DNA of 64,000 nt from Strongylocentrotus droebachiensis (GCA_035222895.1 JAVYIG010000706.1:124001-188000), one strand, 5' to 3'; counted from the first letter of the stretch, positions 37,913 through 48,825 are shown. Notes: generated by a model not told the origin, from the letters alone. Program-made: numbers and translations.

Positions 37913-38640
37913 CATGAATTCTGCCGCAGTGTGGAGAAACGCATTTGATTATTCAGCTATAAATAGTTGCCCAAATTTAAAAAGGAGTTGAAGTACAATT
38001 GGATCATTTTCATAATGAAGTTTCTGTTCCTCATTTTTATGTTCATGCCATGTATAAATAATGAATAGTTAATTTGTTTTAATCTGATTTAACGATGCAC
38101 TTGGAAAAAGCTAACGTTCTGAGGCAAAGAAATAATCGTGTTTCATAGGAAATGAAGTTGGACCCTTTTTGAGGTTTGACCGTACACTAACGTACACTAT
38201 CAAACAGGTAACTCACATCCATAAACCCACACACACCCACGCACACCCACACGCACACACTCACACACATACCCACGCACACACCATCCCCACTAATTTC
38301 TCCATGGCAATTTCAATCGACAGATTATGTGTACCTTATAGTTATATTATTTGGAACAATTTTCCAAATGTATACTGCGTACACAATTAACTTTTGCAGC
38401 CAGCCATACTTCACTTAATAAATATGAAAGTTATTATATCATGATCGGTTACAGGAATTAGACAGAGTAATATTTAATATTGGTTAACAGTAATGTATTA
38501 GAGTCCTTGAAGTGTAACGCCTATCAGTCAATTCGGAAGCAGATCCCTTCCATTGCTACTACAAACAAGTGAACCGCAGGTTCGAATATATTGATATCTT
38601 TTAATAAACTTGATTACTGGATTTTTCTACACGAATCGAT
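37913..38640. other. Intron 3 remainder: no gene
   Basis: AT-rich, with a (CACA)n microsatellite at 38220-38285. Nothing else stands out. Confidence 0.6.
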
Positions 38641-38655
38641 TTTTTTTTTACAAAG

Positions 38656-38819
38656 AAAAAAGGAGGGAATGAAACAACCCAATGGTGGAATGCCAGAAGC
38701 CTGTACAATGTTAATCTTTGATCCAGCCACATCGACCGATCTCTCTACCGATCTCTGGCACGATGTTTCCTGTGCTTCTCCAGAAACGACACAGTTTATT
38801 TGCAAAACTCCAGCGACAG
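38656..38819 (+). CDS. Exon 4: C-terminal part of the C-type lectin domain with the sugar-site region
   Basis: Reads KKKEGMKQPNGGMPEACTML then ends with WHDVSCASPETTQFICK. The EPN/QPD position is QPN, and the WND motif of the calcium site is WHD, so the canonical Ca2+/sugar ligand set is only partly kept. The last two Cys of the domain (VSC and FIC) are present. The acceptor is acaaag at 38655, which fits the incoming phase 2. The exon leaves in phase 1 at a gtaaag donor. A 2.1-kb intron holding a GC-rich foldback element separates it from exon 3. Confidence 0.85.
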
Positions 38820-39404
38820 GTAAAGACCAGCATCCTGACATGTTATCATTACCTATATATATACATACAGTTCCTGACGAAGGATCGGACATAAAATGTA
38901 GTCTTGCAAAGAAAAAGAGAGTAAAAGAATGAAGATCTGAAAATGCACCAATATAAGGATCGATGTTGAGAGCAGAAAGCAGTGAATTAGAATGTCTTTT
39001 GAGGCTCATGAAGATTTAAACGTACCATTAGTGTCAATAGTAGCCCTCAACATCCAGAATAATAAATAAGCTTCAAGAAGGCGTTGCTTTGAAATTTCAC
39101 GATGGGGGTTCGCGACAAGGGGTGACAAATAAATTGTTTCACGACAGTTCGCCAAGAAATGTTTTAACATGCCCCCAAAAGGTCTTGCCAATATTTTGTC
39201 AAGGTATAAAATCCAAAGTGGCCGACTCCCGATCCCGAATGCCTAGAAAGATAACTTCCTACTATCTACATGTGTCATAAAAACTTCTACCCTTTCTATT
39301 CCCCTACCATGCAAACATATATTTAACTGTAGATTTTTAGCTTTTGTACTTTTTACCTATTTACAAAATGGATTATATTCTGCAATTCGTATTTAAATAT
39401 ATAG

Positions 39405-39443
39405 GTTCACCACGGGACTCATCGGTTCATCTCTACAAACCAG
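39405..39443 (+). CDS. Exon 5: 13-codon spacer between the CTLD and LDLa modules
   Basis: A short exon between tatatag and gtaaac, reading roughly GSPRDSSVHLYKPG with its borders. It keeps phase 1-1, so the protein stays in frame with or without it. No domain is recognised. Its support is the splice sites and the phase match only; it could be alternatively used or a false exon. Confidence 0.5.
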
Positions 39444-39920
39444 GTAAACATTTGGTTCAACTTTTGGCACCGCATGCTCTGAATGGCTATATTATGACAA
39501 CGTCTAGTGTGGGGGAGGAAGGGGCAGAAGTATTATTAACTAGTCTACTGGTCGAGACTGCCATACCTCTCCTTCTATCTGGCCGTTTCATTTCGGCTCT
39601 GTTCGGTCTCTGTTTGTCTGAGTCTCTCTCTCTCTCTCTCTGTCTCCCCATCCTATTACTGTGTGACTATAATGTATATATATTTGTGTATTAAACATTT
39701 TGTTTTAATGATTTAACTTCGTAAACTTCATGCACTTAAGCCCTTTTCTGCAATGTTGATTTTCGAACAAATACAATTTCAATTTAATTCAATTTAGTTT
39801 TACTTTCTACAACTTTCCTCATTCCTTCAACCTTCATAAAATCTCTATTACATCCTTCATTCTCTAAACCGTTCCCAGAAGAAGAAACAAAAAAGTTCCT
39901 TATTTTTTCTGAGTTTCTAG

Positions 39921-40046
39921 ATCTAATGGAGGCTTGTGAATCAGGACTATTCCATTGTACCTCAGGAGAGTGTATACACGATGTGTTCCTATGTGATGGC
40001 GCCGATGATTGCCAGGACTTGAGCGAAGAAACCGATTGCAACGAAA
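39921..40046 (+). CDS. Exon 6: LDLa module 1
   Basis: Reads CESGLFHCTSGECIHDVF and then LCDGADDCQDLSEETDC, with all six cysteines and the acidic calcium cage (CDGxxDCxDxSxE). LDLa modules are about 40-residue, calcium-dependent, disulfide-rich ligand-binding units; in relaxin receptors one is needed for signalling. Phase 1-1 exon; the acceptor is tttctag at 39920 and the donor gtatgt. Confidence 0.92.
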
Positions 40047-40510
40047 GTATGTATATAGTTCCTATTAAAAACGCATGATGATGTGACGTTCATTGCACTT
40101 GTGTTTTTTGAGTGGAAGGGTTGAGGGAATAATTGGACTATTTTTTATACCTGAGATACAACCTTATGTCGTATTGTAGAATACAAGGTAAAATCGTATT
40201 TCAAAAGTTTAGGTTTTCCACACGCCCATTATTCCGAGGACACAAATTTCATATGCAAAGGGTTCAATACGTCGAAAATGAAATAAGATTATTTCGAATA
40301 TTAAGGAGCATTTGGAAATATTAAAGGGTTGAAAGTGACTTGTAGCCGAATCAAAATCCCACATGGTTTAAAATCTAGGCATTCCGATTAAAGATATCGT
40401 GACTTTACAGCAGTAAAAAGTAAATAAGAAAAGCAATCCTCACCCACCTATTTTTTTTCTTCATGAAAATCAATTGAATATGTATATATATTTTCTTTCA
40501 TAAACACTAG

Positions 40511-40618
40511 GTTGCGATGAGAACCAATTCCAGTGCAACGATGAGTCGTGTATTTCGGTGTCGTTTGTGTGTGATACCATTCCTGATTGCAAGGACAATT
40601 CAGATGAAACTAATTGTG
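40511..40618 (+). CDS. Exon 7: LDLa module 2
   Basis: Reads CDENQFQCNDESCISVSFVC and then DTIPDCKDNSDETNC: six cysteines and the DCxDxSDExxC acidic end typical of calcium-binding LDLa. Phase 1-1 with acceptor cactag and donor gtaagt. The 4.4-kb intron that follows holds a LINE fragment and a 1.8-kb inverted-repeat element. Confidence 0.93.
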
Positions 40619-40751
40619 GTAAGTTCAGTCTCATGAAACCTGCCATATCATTAAAAAATAAATTTACGATTTGTTAATTACAATAACAATGATAATAACA
40701 ACAACATCAACAACATCAACAACTTCTTAAGTGGATCAACATTTCGTCCTT

Positions 40752-40834
40752 GTTTTCACGAAGTGACGGTAGTGAGGAAAATCGTAATGCAAAGTGAATG
40801 CAATTTTTTTTCACTACCGTCACTTCGTGAAAAC
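40752..40834. repeat. 83-bp palindromic element, copy 1
   Basis: Perfect 24-bp arms (gttttcacgaagtgacggta / taccgtcacttcgtgaaaac and four more bases) around a 35-bp loop. It abuts the LINE fragment that starts near 40840. Copy 2 is at 45969-46050. Confidence 0.88.
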
Positions 40835-40839
40835 AGCGA

Positions 40840-41960
40840 CGATTTGACTGACAACAAGATCACAGAGAGTGGTCATTGATGGGGAATGCTCAGCCTCGGC
40901 TGAGGTTCTATCAGGCGTACCGCAGGGGTCCGTCCTCAGCCCTCTCCTTTTCCTCGTATATATCAATAATATCAATATAAACATCTCGTCGAGTATAGAG
41001 GATTACATACTCTACCGAGCGATTGAGACGATCAAAGACACAGTAATCCTCCAGACGGATCTGAACAGGTTATCTACATGGGCAGACAAGTGGCAAATGA
41101 AATTCAACGTCACCAAGTGCTACGTTCTTCGAATTTCCAGGAGGAGACGTAATCTCATAAACCAAGCATGCTACATAAACAGTACTACCCTCAAGGAGGT
41201 AAACCAGCATCCCTACCTCGGAGTGTAACTAACCAACAACTTATCCTGGGAGAACCAAGTGGATAAAATAGTCAAGAAGGCAAACTGTATGCTCGGGATG
41301 ATTCGTCGTAACCTGTTTAGCTTCTCTACCAAGAAGATCAGAGAAGCCGCATTCACCTGTCTAGTAAGGCCTCATCTAGAATATGCCAGTAGCGTGTGGG
41401 ATCCTTACTTAAGTAAACACATCAACAAACTAGAGGGAGTCCAGAACAGAGGGGCTAGATTTGTCACTGGCAAATATGGAATAGACGTCCATGTATCAGA
41501 CCTGAAGAGTGATCTAAAATGGCAACCGCTACAAAGTCGTCGTTTTGTGGCTCGACACTCGCTCTTCTTCAAATCCATCAAAGACCAAGTAGCCATACCC
41601 AGACCTGAATACATCACGCAACCCCAGAAGATACCCAAGGGACATCATAATCTCTCCTTCTCTAACATAAGATGCAAGGCGGATATTCATCGGCTCACCT
41701 TCTTTCCAAGAACCATTCGGGCCTGGAATTTACTTCCCCCAGCATCTTTGCCTGCGACTCAGTTGAAACCTTCAAAACCAGACTCTGGGAAGCCATCCAA
41801 AGGAGTAATATAATCATAGTCCCTCCCCACAACTACAATGTGATAGGACTCAATTCTAAAATGTTCTAAAAGCAACAAATACTCTCTCTCTAACGATGAC
41901 GTTCTTATTGGTCATCTATATATCCCTCTTGAGGATCAGGATCAGGATCAGAACAGAATC
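40840..41960 (+). mobile_element. CR1/L2-like LINE fragment (RT palm to C-terminus)
   Basis: Reads GVPQGSVLSPLLFLVYIN, a damaged palm (EDYILYRAI where FADDT is expected), TDLNRLSTWADKWQMKFN, a stop at 41226, then AAFTCLVRPHLEYASSVWDP and RTIRAWNLLP, the usual C-terminal region of CR1/L2/Jockey-type ORF2. The GC content is higher than the surroundings and the frame is nearly intact, so it is younger than the Tx1-like copies. It ends in a (GGATCA)n tail near 41935-41955. It lies in intron 7 of the receptor gene. Confidence 0.88.
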
Positions 41961-43090
41961 AGAATCAGAAAAAATAATAATAACAACAATAATAATATTA
42001 ATAAAAATAAGAACAATGGTGATGCCAATGTAAGCATATTGCTCCGATTGTCTCATTTTCGCTCGCGTGAACATTGCCTGCACAAACCACTGACCTCTAC
42101 CCCCTGGACGGATCATCGCCCATTCCCATTCACTATACTATACGTACTAAAAGGCTGTATTGTTTGACCGTTCATGAATATTCATGTTTTGGCTAAACTC
42201 GGCAAAATGTTTGCTTTTACTAAATGGAAAAATTACGGTGGGGGGGGGGGGGGGGTTGGATGAAATGGACATAATGAACATAGCAGAAGTGATAATTGAT
42301 AATTCATGCTTCCTATCCTTCGTGTGCTTGACCTATAATCTTACAATCGATTGGCAGACTGAGTCCAAAGTTCGACTTGTTTCACATGTGTATTATAGGC
42401 AATGGCGAGCTTGCAACCTATTTTGAAAAATTACGGTGGGTGAACTTTCAAAAGTCAATGAGACATGAGGGCTCCAATGAAAGAGCTAGTGATAACGTAC
42501 GTTGGGGTGGATGTGCTTTTCGTTTAAACAAAAAATGAATTTTTAACAATTTTTTTAAAAAACGTCCATAGGCTAACATGTTAGGCTGCTGACTCTGACG
42601 ATAGGGGGCGTTGTGAAATGAGACTAAACGATGCAATATGCCTATTGATTTCTGTAATGGTCATATTGTTTTTTTCGTTTGTCTACAGGGTGAGTTCAGG
42701 TATTTCTAAACTGTTACATTATATAAACCCTGTTAATATATATATATATATATCTATAGAGAGAGAGAGAGAGAGAGAGAAAAAAAAAGCATCGTAATTT
42801 AATCATAATGATCATAATGATGTTGATTTTAAGTATGGTTAGGTTTAGTTTTTAAATTGACATTTATTTCTCGTGTTGTTGTTGTTTTTGTTGTTTATTT
42901 GTTTGTCCTTTGGTTTAAGATTAGTTTTATTTCTTTATTTCTTTATTTGTTTGCGTATTTTTCAGCGAAAGTCTTTAAATTTGCTTTTATTATTAATAGA
43001 TTATTCTTAGTTTCCCTTAAAATCATTTTACGATGTGTATGTAGAGCTTAGCAATTCATTTTCTAAAATTGTAATCTTTAATCATATTGT
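41960..43090. other. Intron 7 middle: no gene
   Basis: Contains a poly-G run (42240), (TA)n and (GA)n (42740-42780) and T-rich DNA. No supported coding or RNA gene. Confidence 0.55.
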
Positions 43091-43093
43091 ATA

Positions 43094-44897
43094 TGTGACC
43101 CGGCACCACAAAACCAACAAAAAGTCGCAACCAGCGATTCTCCGTAATCAGCTAAAATGTCAATTTAGGTGGAAAAAAAAAAAAATCGATTTTTGTTTTT
43201 TTGCATTTTCTGAAAGAGTGGTCTTTTCTGTACCTAGTATCAAAATTTGGAAGTCTAAAACATAGTAGAAGATGTGTTTTAAACGGTTTTTCTAGACCAG
43301 TTTTTTTCGCACAGCCTTCGGTCTTTTCCAAAATTTGATCACTTTTCCCGAGCGAAATTATCGTAGTCCGGAAATGGTCGGTCGTTGCTAACGGGTCGCG
43401 CTACGCGGGCTGTGATTGGTCCGTTATAGCAATCAGTGCGGCGCGCCATTTTGTTTGTATCCGCTTTCACATCCGAGTTCCAGATTTGCGTTCGTATTAT
43501 ATTCTCCGTTAACGACTTCGAGTAGCTTGAGTTTTTGCATCAAACTTTTGATAAAGGATGAGAAAGAGTTGTTGCATTTTAAACTTGTGATACAGGATGA
43601 GAAAGAGTTTTTGCATTTTTAAACTTGTGATAAAAGGATGAGAAAGAGTTGTTGCATTTTAAACTTGTGATACAGAATGAGAAAGAGTTGTTACATTTTC
43701 AAACTTGTGATAAAGGATGAGAAAGAGTTGTTGCATTTTCAAACTTGTGATAAAGGATGAGAAAGAGTTGTTGCATTTTTAAACTTGTGATAAAGGATGA
43801 GAAAGAGTTGTTGCATTTTAAACTTGTGATACAGGATGAGAAAGAGTTGTTGCATTTTCAAACTTGTGATAAAGGATGAGAGAGAGTTGTTGCATTTTTA
43901 AACTTGTGATACAGGATGAGAAAGAGTTGTGACATTCCCTAAATAATTTTGTTTTCATTTCTGTGCTTCCAAATTTATTCTCCCATAAGAGTTTTGAAAT
44001 CAAGTTCTTATTGTAAACACACATTCACACTCTTGATATCATCATTTTGCTTACAGCTATCATAATTCTCCCCCTTCTTTTCCCTCTCTGTCTCTCTCTC
44101 ATTCTTTCTATTTTTCGTTATTCTATGTTGGTGTCTTTACTGTGTGTCTCCTGCCTTTCTTTATTTTTATACCACTTTCTGGCTGGTATTTATGAATTGC
44201 TTCCATTAATTATCATCAGGATGGCTACTGGAAATGAAAGAGCAAGTCATAGTAAAAATACTTTGAACCTCCTGTGAGAAAGAAAACAGTATGGGAATTA
44301 AGTATAAAGCAAGTTCATAATGTGGTTACAAATAATTGCCCAGATGTATACAAAACAAGATAGGTGACAAGCAGTGTTATGTAAGGGGGAACAAAAAGAC
44401 TCCGGGTCCACCATGAATAGGCATTGTCTAGTGCAGGTGTCTCGGCACTATGTTCCAATTCACTTAATCTGTCCAATTACAACTCTATACATTTACAACA
44501 TAATAACTTTTGAAAGACTTTAAGTCCACACATTGAAACCTCAGAAACATAATGAACAGACTATGTTTGACCATCAGACCAAATTTCAGCCTAATCTGAA
44601 AATCTCTTCATAGTGGTTGCTATGGCCTTTTGATTCACCCTTCTATTGATTTCCCTGTGGTTTGCTTGCTCCGCATGCTTGAATAGCCCCAAACTTTAAA
44701 GCTCTCTTTCTCACAATTTAATACCAGTAACCTCCCTCACCAGCTCTTTTCATTCACTAAATTGAAAGGGTTAGGAAGCTTCAATTTGGACAAGTAATAT
44801 ACCATTTTAATGAGGAGAACTTCTTCTTTCATAATCAGATGAAATCAGGAAAATAATTTTTTGCGACTTTTTGTTGGTTTTGTGGTGCCGGGTCACA
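43094..44897. mobile_element. 1.8-kb TA-flanked inverted-repeat element
   Basis: The first and last 37 bp (43094-43130 starting TGTGACCCGGCACCAC, and 44861-44897) are perfect inverted repeats, flanked by TA on both sides, as for Tc1/mariner-type targets. Inside: a CG-containing part (43370-43450), a tandem 39-40-bp array (43527-43935) and about 900 bp of AT-rich sequence. No transposase frame. It lies 165 bp before LDLa exon 8. Confidence 0.85.
43527..43935. repeat. Minisatellite, about ten copies of a 39-40-bp unit
   Basis: The unit is roughly ggatgagaaagagttgttgc followed by attttaaacttgtgataaa, with one-base length changes and few substitutions. It lies inside the TA-flanked element, so it probably travels with it. 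Confidence 0.9.
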
Positions 44898-45062
44898 TAT
44901 GTATACTCAATTTAGGCCAACTGGGCCATTGGGGGACGGAATCAATAAATAAGTTCTTGGGTAACAAAGTTAACACTACTTATGTGCGGAAACGCCTAAA
45001 AGTCAAACTTGTAGCATGAAAAATGATTACCTAATCACGATATTGATCCTTACCACATACAG

Positions 45063-45179
45063 TTTATCCTCGATGTTCGGAGTCTGAGTTTACATGTGAC
45101 AACGGACAATGTATAGATATCTTCAAGAGGTGTGACTTTATTCCACACTGCTACGACTCTTCAGATGAAGTTGATTGTG
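45063..45179 (+). CDS. Exon 8: LDLa module 3
   Basis: Reads CSESEFTCDNGQCIDIFKRC and then DFIPHCYDSSDEVDC, a complete six-cysteine LDLa with the SDExxC acidic motif. Phase 1-1; acceptor acatacag at 45062, donor gtaagc. Confidence 0.93.
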
Positions 45180-45530
45180 GTAAGCAACATTTTCATTTTT
45201 CTTTTTTGTTTCATTTCCCCGGTCTATTTCTCAAATAAAGCTGTTTTAATTTTTTACTAAGTTTGACGTATATTTGTTGTAAACGTATGTAAAAAGAAGA
45301 TAATTATGAAGTATTTGGATAACAGTTTCTCCCTCCTTTCTCTCCCTCGCTCCCTCTATCTATCTATAACTGTCTGTACGTCCCTCTCTCACTTTATTCC
45401 TTTCCAACCCGCTTCCTGTTTTCCGTCGCTACGGACTCCACTCCATGTTTTCGTTGTTTATCCGCTTATAGGATTCAAGTATTGAAACTTTTTAAAAGGA
45501 AAATCAAATTATTGTTTCTTTTTACCTTAG

Positions 45531-45650
45531 TTCTTGAGCTATCATCGTCAGCGTTCCAGTGTTTTGATGGGTCTTTGTTTCCAAACAAAGTTAGATGTGA
45601 TGGCATGCTGGACTGTATCAGCAGGACTAATGAGGACGAAGATCAGTGTG
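45531..45650 (+). CDS. Exon 9: LDLa module 4, lacking two cysteines
   Basis: Reads FQCFDGSLFPNKVRCDGMLD followed by CISRTNEDEDQC. Cysteines equivalent to C2, C4, C5 and C6 are present, while C1 and C3, which pair with each other in LDLa, are both absent. The acidic end is kept (NEDEDQC). Phase 1-1. The pyrimidine-rich acceptor at 45530 is preferred; a second in-frame AG at 45551 would shorten the exon by 21 nt without restoring C1. Confidence 0.85.
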
Positions 45651-45968
45651 GTAATATGGAAGAATATTTATTTGAAAAGGGGTAATCATTTTACTTTATA
45701 GCTAATTTCTTCTTTTTACTTGATTTTTATACATTTTATTTCATTTGTTAACAGATTTCTAAGGAAATTTCACAACCCAATGGCCGCCAGTAGTCATGAA
45801 AGTTGCCTTTTCAAATGCTCTCTTGGGTTGAAAAATACTATGACAACGCGTGATTCTTAAGCAAAACACTCGTATCGGGGTTTGTGATGATCTTCCTTTT
45901 TAGTTACTTTACAGGCTTACCCTTTTTAGAAAAGTGCTCGTAGTACCATTGATTCAAAATCACTCAAT

Positions 45969-46050
45969 GTTTTCACGAAGTGACGGTAGTGAGGAAAATC
46001 TGCACGCAAATTGAATGGGATTATCATTCACTACCGTCACTTCGTGAAAA
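45969..46050. repeat. 82-bp palindromic element, copy 2
   Basis: Perfect 23-bp arms identical to those of copy 1 at 40752; the loop differs. It ends 50 bp before the acceptor of LDLa exon 10, so the hairpin would be present in the pre-mRNA near the branch-point region. Confidence 0.88.
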
Positions 46051-46100
46051 TAGGGACGAATTGTTAGATTACATCAATAAACTTCTTTCAATTAACCCAG

Positions 46101-46250
46101 ATTATATTAATCCAAATGTCTGTAACTCGGACACTGGACTAAAGTGTGATAACGGCGCATGCGCACCACTGGATACCATCTGCATGTACGAACTCAATGA
46201 AGTTGGGTTACTCAATGGCTGCCGTGACGTCACAAATCTCGAAGAGTGTG
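46101..46250 (+). CDS. Exon 10: LDLa module 5, divergent
   Basis: Reads CNSDTGLKCDNGACAPLDTI then CMYELNEVGLLNGCRDVTNL and EEC. Six cysteines are present, but the spacing between C4 and C5 is longer (13 residues), and the CDGxxDCxDxSDE calcium cage is gone. It may keep the disulfide core without calcium. The acceptor ttaacccag at 46100 lies 50 bp after a palindromic element (45969-46050). Phase 1-1, donor gtaaga. Confidence 0.83.
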
Positions 46251-46747
46251 GTAAGAAATACGATTTTCATTTTGTCATTAAATACAAAGTTTCCCAAATT
46301 AACTCAAAGTTCATAACGATAATTGTGAAGTTGATGTAAGCGAACGAGGTATTTCGAACACCTTATAACTTTCCACAACGGTCGGAGTCTCTCCTGTGTA
46401 TAATTCGATGTAATCTAAGTATGCCTATCTAAATATGAAGTGCTATTTTATCGTAATGTCTATCATCTCAATCACTTGTATTCCTGGATTATTTGGCAAT
46501 AAAAGAATAATGGTGCAAAATATAACGATTGTCAAGTGTTATGCCAGTGTACTTATCCAACCATGTAGAAGATGTTCGGACAAAATTCTTTTCTGATTTT
46601 AAGATGCTCATATAGTTCCAGTAATATTTTTCTCTGTAGCGAAATGTTTAGAGTATCGAACTTAACGAGAATATTAGTATTTGCAGGTATACTTTCTTTG
46701 AATTAAGTTCATTTAATTGAATGTATACTGTTACATTTCGATTCCAG

Positions 46748-46864
46748 AGACTCGCACATGTCCATCTTGGACAATGAAGTGTCCAGATTCGTACTGTATT
46801 CCTCTACGGTATCGATGCGATGGAAAGATGGACTGCCCTACAGGAGAAGATGAACAAGAGTGTG
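46748..46864 (+). CDS. Exon 11: LDLa module 6
   Basis: Reads CPSWTMKCPDSYCIPLRYRC then DGKMDCPTGEDEQEC: the full six-cysteine pattern with CDGxxDC and an acidic end. Phase 1-1; acceptor gattccag at 46747, donor gtatga. It is followed in the intron by a long (ATT)n microsatellite. Confidence 0.93.
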
Positions 46865-46879
46865 GTATGACCTGATGGT

Positions 46880-47065
46880 CCTGTATTATCATTATTAATA
46901 TCATTACTATTCTTCTTCTTCTCATTATTACTATTTTAATTATTATTATCTTTATTGTTATCGTTATTATTATCAATATTATTATCATTGTTATCATCAT
47001 TATTATTATTATCAATATTATTATCATTATTATTATTATCAATATTATTATCATTATTATTAACT
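46880..47065. repeat. (ATT)n microsatellite in intron 11
   Basis: Imperfect att/atc repeats of about 180 bp between LDLa exons 11 and 12. The long Ile/Met-rich open frame on the - strand is a translation of this repeat. Confidence 0.85.
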
Positions 47066-47106
47066 ACAGTAATATTTTATGACTGATTAATGTTTATTTT
47101 CCCTAG

Positions 47107-47226
47107 ATACATTTGATTGCCCAGGTGGGTCATACCGTTGTCATGGCAACAAGATCTGCATCAGTCCAGATCATGTCTGTGATGACGTAATACACTGTCC
47201 TGATCAAGATGACGAGATGTTTTGTG
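47107..47226 (+). CDS. Exon 12: LDLa module 7
   Basis: Reads CPGGSYRCHGNKICISPDHV then CDDVIHCPDQDDEMFC: six cysteines and the acidic CPDQDDE end. Phase 1-1; acceptor tttccctag, donor gtaggt. It is the last LDLa before the LRR block, the position that in relaxin receptors lies closest to the LRR linker. Confidence 0.93.
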
Positions 47227-47692
47227 GTAGGTGTTAAGGTTATGTATTTATAAGCAATGGTAAACTTTGAAAATTATTCGACGAATTGGCTTCCTGATTA
47301 TGGGTTTGTGATGTCATTCACTCACTATCATTTACTTTGAAATTTGTATATATTTTGGAATCTTCAATTTCCCTTTTATCCCGCAAGAAATGTATTGCAT
47401 TGAACAAATTATGACCACAATTTTTCTGATTTCAAATGTAAATATGTTCTACATATCAGTGCATGCATGCTAAACCATGTTTTTACCAATATGACCTGGG
47501 ATGATGTGGATTTTTTTAGAGGTTATTTTTTTAAAGCTTGCAGGCAGTCGTGGACATATGCACCTGGTGATGGTTCTTGTATGGTAATACTGTAATGGGG
47601 TCTTTTGGCTGTGCCTATGTTAATACAGGGTCGGCGCGGGGAAAACGTGCCCCAACCTCCAACCAAAGGGAAAACATTCAAGATAAAGAAAA

Positions 47693-47725
<33 letters not shown>

Positions 47726-48207
47726 GAGAAAGGGATTGTAGAGAGGTAACAAAGTTACGACTCCCTCTAAGACCATATCCTCCCACTCCTCTACATGACT
47801 GCCTTGCTCCCTCGCTTTTTATCGCCTATAGTTGAAAAGCCCATCCCTATGTACAGATTAAAAAAAAAACTATAGCTCTGCTGCATTTTTAGACTATCGG
47901 GATTGATACGGGGAACTAGCAGGGTGTAATCGGGCTCCGTAAAAATGGTCAGTTCGGGATCGTCGGTTTTTGTCGAGCCTATTATCGGTTCCTGACATAG
48001 CAACATTTAACAAAAATGATCGCTGTGTTTTGATTCTGAGTCTGTTTTGTTGGTGTGACATCAAGATGTTGGTATTTACATTAATATGATATGTTTATGT
48101 TAATTGTTGGAAAACAATACAATCATGCGTATTCCATTCTATTCTTCGATCAACGCATTAATGATTGACAAGGTTCTCTTTCAATCTTTTTCTCTTACCA
48201 TGAATAG
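47227..48207. other. Intron 12: no gene
   Basis: Has a (GA)n run at 47695-47740 and otherwise unremarkable sequence. Confidence 0.55.
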
Positions 48208-48304
48208 CTGGTTGCCCCGATGGATGCACCTGTACTGGACTTTCATTCACATGTCACGTGCAGAACTTACGCAACACATCTCTACCGAGGAATCTTAGAA
48301 AATT
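48208..48304 (+). CDS. Exon 13: LRR N-terminal cap
   Basis: Reads AGCPDGCTCTGLSFTC then HVQNLRNTSLPRNLRK. The CPxxCxC...C pattern is the cysteine cap that starts extracellular LRR domains. Enters in phase 1 and leaves in phase 2, switching from the LDLa exon phase to the phase used by all the LRR exons. Acceptor tgaatag at 48207, donor gtaaaa. Confidence 0.87.
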
Positions 48305-48825
48305 GTAAAAGTTATCACTTTGTTGTCAGGGTATATTTGACAGTTTCCCGTGAATGAAATCGTAGAAAGGGATGTATTATACATGATTCTTATGCATTAT
48401 GAATCCAGAATTACATGCTTAAGGTTTCAAAACTCGAGGTGTATGCTATGCATGCATACCAGGTTTATCACAAAAATCAGTTTGATCGTTTATTAAAGCT
48501 ATATATGTTCGGTCAATTGAAGTTTCCAGACAAATGTAGACTATTTAATGGAACCCCACGTATATGAGAAAAATGAACATCACTAAAAAAAAAAGATATA
48601 TCTATCTTAAATTCTTAACAAAGGTCGTTGAATTCAAATTTAAAAGGGATACTATCTATTTTAATCTATTTGTAATATCTGTCATTAAATTTTGTTCGAG
48701 TCTTCCGGTTTTACCTTGAAGATAAAACATCTTTCAACCCTGCATCGGTCGTTCATACCATTTCTAGACAGTAACATTCCCAACCTTGTGACAGAATCAT
48801 TGCAATTATCTTCGAAATCATTTAG

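Noticed and set aside
36579-37944. Several Arg/Pro-rich frames in the GC-rich block
   Set aside because: They are complementary arms of palindromes; frames on opposite strands mirror each other, as expected from inverted repeats and not from genes.
45482-45530. Extra N-terminal coding for LDLa module 4 from the upstream Met at 45482
   Set aside because: A pyrimidine tract and a good acceptor end at 45530, so this stretch is intron; the Met-initiated frame is a chance extension.
46731-47054. 107-codon Ile/Met-rich frame on the - strand
   Set aside because: Translation of the (ATT)n microsatellite in intron 11 plus the antisense of an LDLa exon.
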